Of a stretch of DNA of 64,000 bases, positions 55,551-64,000 are shown piece by piece; position 1 is the first letter of the stretch, and each line of letters starts with the position of its first letter. The stretch is from Isoetes taiwanensis (Eukaryota > Streptophyta > Lycopodiopsida > Isoetales > Isoetaceae): contig JAJEKV010000014.1 of the NCBI GenBank assembly GCA_021234155.1, positions 6,527,563 to 6,591,562 of the forward strand, written 5' to 3'. The translations under genes and the position numbers were made by a program. The notes under the pieces were generated by a model. It was not told where the DNA came from, ran no database searches, and saw only the letters and a list, made by a program, of their open reading frames with translations.

Positions 55551-56600
55551 ATCTCCCCCTCATGCCTAGGTGATAGCCGGTTCAATATTAACTCTTTCTG
55601 AAACATCTTAAATTTGAACTCCGACAAAACTTTTGTAAATATGCCCGCACACTGCATATCTGTAGGTCTATATAGAACAGTTATTTTCCCACTTTTTACG
55701 TGATCACGTATGAAATGATTATGTAACTCAATATGCTTGGTTCTTTCATGTAGAACTAGATTTTTAGTCATGGCAATGCAGTTTGTACTATCACAACATA
55801 GTGGTGTTGGCTCTTTCTGCATTATACCTAATTCTATTAGTAATTGTCTAAACCAAATTATTTCTCTAGATGCAAGAGATACTGCTGCATGTTCGGCTTA
55901 TGCAGTAGAAAGAGCAATAGAGGGTTGTTTCTTACTTTTCCAAGCGATAGCTGTCTTGCCTAGTAACATGCATATCCAGATCTTGACCTTCGTGTATCCA
56001 CATCACCTCCTCAATCTGCGTCTGCAAAACCTTCAAGTAATAGAATTTCCAATTTTACACCATGTTCACGTCTAAAGATCTTTATAATTTTGAGTGCCCT
56101 TCAAAAACCTGAGAATACGTTTCGCGCATTTCCAATGTCCTTCACCAGGATTCTTCAAAAATTGACTCAGCATATTTACTCCATATGAAATATCAGGACG
56201 TGTACAGTTTGATACATATTGAAGACATCCAATAAGTTCCCTATAAGGTCGACGTACAAAAAAGATCTCCGCCTCTATAGACGTATACATTTCCATCCAT
56301 ATTTAATTTCCCAAACCCATGTTCTTTCAAATGATTGTCAATGCATACATACCATTGTCGTGGTGCCTATCTTAAACCATATACTACCTTTTGCAATTTG
56401 CGCACTTTATCTCCATCAATTTCATAAACAGGGGGTTGCTCCATATAAATCTCTTCATTTAAGTCTGCATTTAGAAATGCTGTGTTGGCATTTATATGAT
56501 GCAACTCTAAATCGTGCATGTTAGCAATAGCCATAATTGCTCTAATACTTGTGCGTTCAAAAGAACTTAATTCTGCATCCATTGCATTTTTTCACTTGTC
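55551..56600 (-). pseudogene. Ty1/copia pol remnant (RT and RNase H)
   Basis: The minus strand gives, in element order, ERTSIRAIMAIANMHDLELH, TAFLNADLNEEIYMEQP and KLQKVVYGLR (56,582-56,367). It then jumps to RPYRELIGCLQYVSNCTRPD and LSQFLKNPGEGHWKCAKRIL (to 56,072), and ends with CDSTNCIAMTKNLVLHERTK and IFTKVLSEFKFKMF (55,822-55,526). These are the copia RT fingers, the thumb/connection and the RNase H C-terminus. The palm containing the YVDD site is deleted between 56,296 and 56,367, so the copy is dead. The frame to the right (to about 57,000) is coding-like but degraded. Confidence 0.9.
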
Positions 56601-56999
56601 TAAATCTAAGCTCTCTATAGCTTCATTATAATTAGTTGGTATTTCTAATTCTAATACAGTCATAAGAGTTGGTATTACCTGATCACTTTCTTCAATTCCT
56701 TCATGTCATGTGCTTCTTTCAATTTCTTCATGTCCTGTGCTTCTCTCAGTTGTATCCCTCCTCATACTTCTTCCAATCTCATCCCTTCCATACTGTGTTG
56801 TATCGAAAGATATCCCTTCTTTAAGTAATTCTGCTTCGGTTCATCTCTTACGTCGCGTTACTTCAGGAATTGGTTATATTTCTGCATCACCATATTCTGT
56901 GTGATCTACAAGTTCAGTTTGTTCTTCTTCCTCTTCTGTTTGACTGATATCACCTTTTTCTTAATCCTTACCTGCATCTTGATCTTGCTTACACAAGGC

Positions 57000-57720
57000 A
57001 CCCAAAAATTTAACCACTATAATAAACCACTGAAAAACCACTATAGATGTGGTTTTTTATGTTATAAATTCTATTCTTAGTAATAACCACATAGCTTAGT
57101 GGTTTTCATAACTAGTACGTGGTTATTCATGTTGATATTGTGTTATAACGTGGTATATTAAAGCCGATATTAGTTTATTACATGGTTTCTAACATCAATG
57201 GTGACAATTTTTATTGGTTTTCTAACATAGCATGACTTATTAAATCAACAAAGTTTGTAGCATGGTTTTTCAACAACACTTTAAATATGGCAATGGTTGT
57301 TTATGCTGGTTTTCTATTCTCACATGGCTTAGAGAAGTTGAAGTGGTTTATAGCATGGGTTTTTATACCAATTTAAATGCCATGGTGGTTATTCATGCTA
57401 GTTTACTATCTTAATAATTAGGTTATAAAATGGTTGTGGTTTGTAGAATGGTTTTGGATACCGAGTTGATTGTCATGGTCACTATTCATAGGTATCACCT
57501 AAAAGGATGTGGCTATCCATAGTGGTTATTCATAAAGCACCCAAAAAACAATTGTCATAATTAGCCGCTATCAAACCATTAAGAATAGATATAGTGGTTT
57601 TTAAGAACTATATATGGTTTTGCATTCACACTTCTTATATTGATTAGCAGAGGTTTCTAACATGGTTTTCAAATTCTCAATACCAAGTTAATATCCACGT
57701 CCAGTATATATTAAGAAGTA
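57000..57720. repeat. GTGGTT/AACCAC-rich repeat region
   Basis: Dozens of diverged GTGGTT, ATGGTTTT and AACCAC motifs occur in about 720 bp. Two longer internal copies start GGCACCCAAAAA (57,000) and AGCACCCAAAAAA (57,537), each followed about 60 bp later by a TATAG-TGTGGTTTT-type motif. Similar sequence occurs at 17,779-17,812 and, on the complementary strand, at 63,600-64,000. Subterminal repeats of a DNA transposon are a possible source. Confidence 0.5.
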
Positions 57721-57829
57721 AAATGTTATGCTATAATGGTCTTTGAAAGATGGAAATTATTCTCGAGATGATTTTCTGGAGATGATTTTTTTAGTAATTG
57801 AATTGATTTTTTATTGTCCATACTACATA

Positions 57830-59880
57830 AATTTTTTTTTTTTTGAAGAACGTGTTTTACTTCTATTATACACTCAAAATATTACAAAGTACTTCCAGAA
57901 GTAAGAAATGTCCCTGAAGCATCAATCACTTTTAGATGATCACTCCATATTGGAATTTTAATACTATCAGGCCAATTGGAGATCTGAAAGCAATTATACA
58001 ACTTCTTACGAATTTCTTGAAGCACCACCTGAGAAGAAATACGCTTATCATAAAAGACCTTTCTATACTACATAAATTGCCTATGGGATCCAATAGAAAG
58101 GCAATCGTAAAGGTGCAAACCAATAATGTTTATTTCTAAAAAAATGTTTCTTATATCTACGTTTCTTTCCTTTTCCTTTCTTTAATCAACTGCTTTTTTT
58201 ATTTTTGTCTATTGTTTGTTATTGTAGAAGTTGGAAATCTAGCAAGTCATTGCTTCAGAGTTTTGTAGATGGGCGGCCATTTTAAATTGAATAAACATTT
58301 CATTCGAATTGAAGAAGACATGTGTGAAGGGGGTAAACACATATTAAGCAGCCTTGAAGTTATAGACATGTACATTTCAATGCTCTATGCAATAATATTG
58401 AAGTTTATGTTAAAATGGAACTTTGAACCCGCTTGTCAGTTTGAGATGGTCTTGTGGCCACCATTGCATAGGTTACCATCAAAGACCCATAAACATTCGA
58501 CCCATAAACATGCTTGCATCAATTTCTATGTACCGCTTATGTAACTCCATAGAAAAATGCAACTAAGAAGCATCGTCTAACGAATCAGAAGAAACCTAAT
58601 TCGATTCCATGAACAATCTAACAGCCTTGCCCTTGTTAGTGGACGTTGGCATATTGTGTCAAGATGCCAAAAGACATATATAATTATGAAAGAAAGTCCT
58701 ATACCAAAGCAAGAAACAAAAAAGTTAATCACAATACAATTTGATTTCAAATGATCATATGATGTAGATATTCATGAAGATTTGGAACTGGCACTTATAC
58801 CTCAAATGCTAGTCCATACAACATGTGTAACCAAAGTCTAAGCATGATAAAATAATTTAAACAAAGTAGCCAGTTTAGCAAGTGCCTTGTTACACAATTG
58901 GGACCTGATAAAGCAAACATTAGAGAATCATTGCCTATTCTTAAAGCCTAAGAGCAAAAGAAGATGAATATACCTTGCATCGAATCTCCTCACTCTAAAT
59001 CTCTGGCTACCAGTCATTGAAAAATTCCATCTGATTCATTTAATTTAGTTGTTGGCTATGAGCCCCAGACTAATCATAACACATCCCCTGTTTAGGACCA
59101 TGGGAAACCCAAAGGAAAGCAATGTTTATAAAGTCAATAAAAGCATTGATTGTTATAGAAAGGAATCATATGGGAAAGCAAGAGTGGGAATAATTTAAGA
59201 AATTCCATGTTACCTTCTCTGTTGACTATATAATTGGATTTATCAGGAAAGAAGTTATTGGGTTCAATGCCCATAAGAATATTCCTTATCTATGTTCTTA
59301 GGCTCCATATCTATGTTTGCCTTTTAAAAGCCATTCTTTTCATGCATGGTCCAAAATTCGGCTCTGCTTCCAATCAAATTGTTCTAACTACATACAAGTG
59401 AAAGAGAAGGCAAATCGTCTAGTGACAACTAAGTCAACACCTAATTTAGTGTAATTTGATCATATTTTTGCATGCCTATTTCAGTTAGTGTATGCTTTAT
59501 GTTTCAGCCTTTAAAAGATAGATAATGCAGGCTTTGGAACTAGGTTGCAGTTTGATTTTGTAAAATACGATAGTTATTATATAAATATAAATATAAGACA
59601 ACAATTTCTTTGGTTGTTGAACCAATTTTTTAACTCCAAGGCACTTTTAGATATCATTTTTTCTCGTTTTACATGTACCTTTAGATGTTCATCACAACAT
59701 TTGCAAACTCAATCATGCCATAAAAGAGAGTAATTCGCCACTAATTTTGTTGAGGCAAGTGCCGCTAACAATCTTCACAATGACCTGTGCTGCTTAGTAA
59801 AATCTATAGTAAGCTAGTAAGGAGACTAGAATATATCTCAAAGGCTAGTAACGACATTAGAATACCGTGCTACAAAGCTC
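57830..59880. other. Gene-free stretch
   Basis: No supported gene. A 13-base T run at 57,833 is followed by GAAGAACGTGTTTTACTTC, typical of the antisense poly(A) end of a retroposed sequence. ACCCATAAACAT is duplicated at about 58,485 and 58,500. The remainder is AT-rich. Confidence 0.4.
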
Positions 59881-59895
59881 TTACATTTGATGTAT

Positions 59896-60006
59896 GGGGG
59901 GGATGTCCACCGGGAGCACTTTTTGGTGTGGACGGTGGGGTCCCACAACTGCAGGGGGAAGTGGGTCACTGGCCACACGGAAAGTGCGACCGGTGGGCAT
60001 CCCCCC
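59896..60006. mobile_element. 111-bp GC-rich element with approximately 38-bp inverted termini
   Basis: The left end GGGGGGATGTCCACCGGGAG, then CACTTTTTGGTGTGG, is matched by the right end whose complement reads GGGGGGATGCCCACCGGTCG, then CACTTTCCGTGTGG. The two arms cover most of the element. Its GC content contrasts sharply with its surroundings. No target duplication is apparent. It may be a tiny MITE. The overlapping ORFs are palindrome artefacts. Confidence 0.7.
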
Positions 60007-60170
60007 ACAACATGGAAATTGGGAGCTTTTTTTTCCCTGGCATTTTTTTCCAAGCAGAGCTCTGGCGATGGCGCTTAGCGGTTCGGCGCTCGCCCTACTC
60101 TTCTAGTTTCTATGGCCGTTTGTCGCAAAGTACCCTATTCTCGAGGTTTTTTTTCCTATGGCGATCTTTA

Positions 60171-60197
60171 GCTTTTTTTTTTTTTTTTTTTTTTTTT
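60171..60197. repeat. Poly(T) run
   Basis: A run of about 27 T residues, possibly an antisense poly(A) tail of a retroposon that ends near CTTTTT at 60,168. The phrases TGCCGCTAACAA, CTTCACAATGAC and GAATACATCTCAAAGGCTA after it repeat those at 59,760-59,850, so the interval 59,850-60,230 looks like an insertion flanked by a duplication of about 90 bp. Confidence 0.6.
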
Positions 60198-61601
60198 GTT
60201 TCTGTTTATAGATTTTCGTTTTTGTTGAGAGTGCCGCTAACAAACTTCACAATGACATGTGCTGGTTAGTAAAATCTATATTAAGCTAGTAACGAGACTA
60301 GAATACATCTCAAAGGCTATTAACAACATTAGAATGCCATGCTTGGATCTCGAAATTCCCCGGAAGCCTTGTAACCGTATGGAAATGAAATTTGGCAGTA
60401 CAGTTTAGAAACACGAGGAAAATTTCCCGCTAAATAGGCACTTTTCTTGGTACTTCCATCAAAAATGGCGAGGGACTTCATAGCTGGTTTGCTGGCCTAA
60501 TCCAATAGCCGGTTTGGATACGTAGGAGAACTGGAAGTTCGTTTGAATATGCCCTAAACGACAAACTTCAGGGCAACTTCAGTTTTTCAGATGCAGTGAT
60601 GGTGCATCTGAAAACTCTACCGGATGCAGTGCCATGTCACCCAAATTGAGTTCCGGTGGAAGCAATGGGAACAGCAAATCGTGGAGCCAGGAGTGCCATA
60701 TGGCACAGTATTTCCGGTAGATGACCCTAATGGAGATGGACCCTTACATTTGATGTGTAATATAATGGTACACCTAAATATAAAAAGGATACCTTTAGGG
60801 TTAGGGTTTGGTTAACCCTAAATCATATGTTTCGTGGAAGAAATGCGAAGGCGCAGAGATGGCATTCCGACGAAGATATGATGGCAAGACTATGGCAGAA
60901 GAGCAGCTGGTGAAGAATGCTATAAGCTGCACTAACGCCTTCAGTTGCTCTGCGATATTCAAGATTCTATCCAAGATTCAGTTGCTCTGCGATATTCAAG
61001 ATTCAAGATTCAAGTTCCTTCAAGCTGCTAACTGTAAGCTGAACAAATGCCGTTTGATGCTTTGTGATTTTTAGGATTTCATAAACCCTAGAGTAAGCAT
61101 TTTGTTTATCAGAATTGATGATCCATACCTTTGTACTCCAGCTCCATTAATTTTACTATTTGCTCCAGTTTTGGCGAATTCTTCGCTTGTATTTTGAGGA
61201 CAGAAGCTTGGAGGGTGAGTGGCAAACTATGGCGATGTAAAACTAAAGCCTGGCCAAGTAAATGCCTTTGCTTTTTCAACATTTCTTATCATTTTCAATT
61301 CAGTTTGATCCTGCGGATATTATTTACATGTGCTTGGCAGAGAAATCATCTAGCACTAGATCGACACCGTATAATACAGTTTGATCTGACATTTGCAGCT
61401 CTTGCAACACGATTTTGCAATGTAGATGCTAGAGACAGTAAGGGAATTGAGAGTTAGGGCCATTTATAACATCATAGGTTATAATTGTTTCTACTTTTTT
61501 CCCGTCTTATCGTCTTATCGTCTTATCATAGTTTATCAAGAAAAGGGGTGACCGATCTACTCTAATCTTTCATAGTAATAACATGCTTTACATTTCTGGC
61601 A

Positions 61602-62732
61602 GATGTATATCTATCAAAAACCAGTTTAACCAGTTTGAATAACGGAGGTAAGCATCATCATCTACATCTCCACCAAACGTTGATTGATCATTATGTCCTC
61701 TGTTCTGATGAATTTTTATTGTTTAGGTACATGTGCTCTGGCTCTGTTTCAGAGATCTCCATTTTGATGGTCCCCAACATAAGTTTTATGTTCCCTGATA
61801 GCATATGGCATTCGAGTGCTGGTGCTCTGTATCATGGTTGTAGTGCGCCAAGCAAAAGCCATCTACGTAAGCTAGCCTGTCTGAAAAATTACTTGCTTCT
61901 ATTTGAAATCATTTGCTCGTATCATTCATCAATATTGAGTGCTCATTCTGCAGGTCCTACTCAGTCCAGTTCCATTGGCTATTTGATGATTGAAGCAAGT
62001 GGGGGACTCAATCAGCAAAGAACTGGGGTATGTATTTTTTGCTAGCGTATTTTTTCTAACAGTTCTGGAGGAGCTAATGGTTTTGACATGCAGATAACTG
62101 ATGCCGTGGTTGTTGCAAGGCTGTTAAATGCAACTTTAGTTGTCCCAGACCTTGATCATAAGTCATACTGGAAGGACAGCAGGTATTTAGCATGCCAGCC
62201 ATGTGATGTAAACATTGGAATGATATCTCTGATAATTGCTATTGGTTATTTTCTCAGCAATTTTAGCGACATTTTTGATGTTGACTGGTTCATAGAGGCT
62301 CTTGCTTCTGACGTGGTCATTGTGAAGAACTTACCTCCGAAACTAGATGCAATGATGAAGAAGCATGCAATCACAACACGAGTTCCTAGAAAATGTACTC
62401 CTAATTATTATCAAACAAGAATAGCTCCTATTGTGCGCAAGAAATAAGTATGTGATTGCTGAAATGGGTGCTTGTTTTTTAAAGATATGAGTCTTTGATC
62501 TGCAGGCTCATTTTATAAATAATCCGTTGACCTCAGGCTGATCTTATCCCTGCAGGTTTTGCGCTTGACAAAGTTTGACTACCGGCTGGCGAACAAGTTA
62601 GATGCGGACCTTCAAAAACTCAGGTGTCGAGTGAACTATAATGCACTTTACACCGCCAATAACAGACCTGGATGAGGCTTTGGTTGAAAGAATGAGGCAC
62701 AAGAGTGGTCGGTATATTGCATTACATCTGAG
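61602..62732 (+). pseudogene. Plant GDP-fucose protein O-fucosyltransferase gene, partial, disrupted
   Basis: The exons are 61,602-61,648 (tentative), 61,727-61,866, 61,954-62,027, 62,094-62,182, 62,258-62,447 and 62,556-62,732. They read IWHSSAGALYHGCSAPSKSH, then GYLMIEASGGLNQQRTG, then ITDAVVVARLLNATLVVP, DLDHKSYWKDS, SNFSDIFDVDWFIEALASD, LRLTKFDYRLANKLDADLQK, LRCRVNY and RYIALHLR. These are the conserved blocks of plant O-FucT (GT65/68-like) Golgi enzymes, up to the first part of the nucleotide-sugar site. A TAA closes the fifth exon exactly at its donor, and the sixth exon has a frameshift after NYNAL. No further exon is seen in the 1.27 kb to the window edge. It is a pseudogene or a poorly assembled gene. 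Confidence 0.82.
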
Positions 62733-62739
62733 GTAAAAC

Positions 62740-64000
62740 AATTTTCATTCGTGTTTGAGTGGTATTTTTTCAATGAATAGCATACAGTGGAAGCGTTTGA
62801 ACTCTGTAATCAAGCTAGTAGTGATGTTGAGCACAAGACTTGATGAAATGATATGGTCGATAAAGATATTGGTTAGGGTTGATCTTCTTTTAAATTTCTG
62901 AGGTAGCGTTTAAAGCAAAATGAAGCATTTTATCTTGCATTCCATCCATTTTCCAAGCTCTGTTTTGCCTTTTGCTTGTTAGCCTTAATTGTGTGATAGA
63001 ACACCTTGGAGTTTTTTTACAGTTCAATTGCTGCTCTAGATGCCTTAGTTTTAGGATCAATTACGCTCAAATATTCTTTATACCTTGGAAAGGTAGTAAC
63101 AATAACATTTTTTTTTTTTAATTTCTTTTTTTGATGAAAAGAATCCCTCTCGAGGGATCATATTATGCCATGTTGCATATCATGGGGTATGGTTGATCCA
63201 AGGTTCGATTCCTTGTCCTGAAGTACTATGGATGGCACGTCAGATTATGAATTGGGAAAGTATTAGATGTTTTATTAACTAAACCACTACATGTAAAGCT
63301 AGAATAGAAGGAGGAGTTATAATAAACTAATTTGTATTGCTTTGAACAATAAAACACTAGTGATCATGAATGGTTAAGTATTGATGATTTATCAATTAAA
63401 CACTACATATAAAGCTACAATATAATGAGATGTTAACAAGCTAACTTGGAATGCTTTGGACTGCAAAACACTATTGATTTGAGGTGTTAACAAGCTAACT
63501 TGGAATGCTGCAAAACACTATTGATTTGAGGTGTTACCAAGCTAACTTGGAATGCTTTGAACTGCAAAACACTAATGATTTATAATCTTAACCATAGTTA
63601 AAACGATGTTAAGAACCAATGCATTCTACTAGTAAACCATTCATGGTTTCAACACACTAAACATGAAATATCATGGACAAACAACCAATAGTGACTTATG
63701 AATCAAAAAACATTCACAACATTTAGCCATGTTTGTTTACACTCTAAAAACCACATACAACCACACACATGAAGTGTTATGATAAACCATACCTACTAAA
63801 CCACACACATGAAGTGTTATGATAAACCATACCTACTAAACATGTTAGAGGACCACCATATTGAACACCATATATAAACCACATATGTATACAATGTTAA
63901 AATACCACATTCATAAACCGTACACATGAAGTGCTAGATTAAACTATACCTGTTAAACATGTTAAAAAATCACCTTAGTAAACACCCACTGCAAACCACA
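62740..64000. repeat. Intronic or intergenic AT-rich repeats
   Basis: GGTTCGATTCCTTGTCC at about 63,202 is a good polymerase III B box, possibly a SINE. From about 63,330, related sentences repeat: GTTAACAAGCTAACTTGGAATGC (63,433; 63,487; variant 63,533), CAAAACACTA-TGATTT, and ACACACATGAAGTGTTATGATAAACCATACC twice (63,762 and 63,802). The last 400 bp are AACCAC-rich, like the complement of 57,000-57,720. Confidence 0.6.

Noticed and set aside
55737-56524. Plus-strand ORFs over the copia remnant
   Set aside because: They are shadows. The minus strand encodes the copia RT and RNase H motifs.
59787-60269. 160-codon ORF with a Phe-rich end
   Set aside because: It runs through a palindromic element and a poly(T) run, and overlaps equally long ORFs in other frames.
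1-64000. CRISPR arrays, bacterial operons, rRNA genes, intact tRNA genes
   Set aside because: None seen. The tandem arrays have no spacer structure, and the polymerase III-like boxes occur only in SINE-like remnants.

Overview
The window is nuclear DNA from a land plant with a large, repeat-rich genome. The evidence is spliced genes with GT-AG introns, plant gene families (DAD1-like phospholipase A1, a BTB/POZ protein of the At4g08455 type, plant O-fucosyltransferase, PPR and glycolate-oxidase remnants), Ty3/gypsy and Ty1/copia elements, MITEs, a Helitron end and LINE/SINE debris. Many fragments look diverged from flowering-plant genes, so a fern, lycophyte or gymnosperm is possible, but that is only an impression. 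Frameshifts recur even in otherwise well-kept genes, so some may be assembly indels.

Layout. 0-3.5 kb: decayed multi-exon gene pieces and a Helitron 3' end. 3.6-9.4 kb: a foldback element, a 1.58-kb segment present twice around a 279-codon ORF, and PPR pseudogene pieces. 9.4-16 kb: a large foldback, a LINE 3' remnant, a pyrimidine tract and a 237-bp tandem array interrupted by a SINE-like element and a MITE. 16.0-17.3 kb: an intronless class-3 lipase (phospholipase A1) gene with one 2-bp frameshift. 18-26 kb: a Harbinger-type MITE, a decayed gene, a 125-bp tandem array, pieces of a glycolate-oxidase-like gene, an unrecognised coiled-coil gene and a possible LRR fragment.

26,039-39,232 is one LTR retrotransposon of 13.2 kb with 1.57-kb LTRs, a GATTG target-site duplication, an initiator-Met-tRNA primer site, a polypurine tract, a frameshifted gag-protease-RT-RNase H-integrase and a chromodomain-like C-terminus (a Ty3 chromovirus). 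Its 4.4-kb leader is exceptional. It holds two cassettes, each made of two 67-bp hairpins, a TATA-box leader and a reading frame. The first frame starts with the histone H3 tail sequence (MARTKQTA) and ends with a recognisable H3 histone fold. The second encodes an unrecognised protein of about 518 codons. A related fragment of the second protein lies at 54.5 kb, beside a related 1.5-kb LTR, which points to a family and not a single accident. This is the main discovery candidate of the window.

39.6-41.1 kb: a decayed inverted paralogue of the lipase. 41-47 kb: mostly non-coding, with a perfect 50-bp-stem hairpin at 46.4 kb. 47.2-49.5 kb: an intact three-exon BTB/POZ gene. 49.5-57 kb: repeat debris, the related LTR, and an antisense Ty1/copia remnant with its LTR. 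57-60 kb: GTGGTT-rich repeats and a small GC-rich inverted-repeat element. 61.6-62.7 kb: exons of a plant O-fucosyltransferase gene with a stop codon and a frameshift, running towards the right edge. The host genes show no functional link to one another. The organised unit is the histone-carrying retrotransposon.
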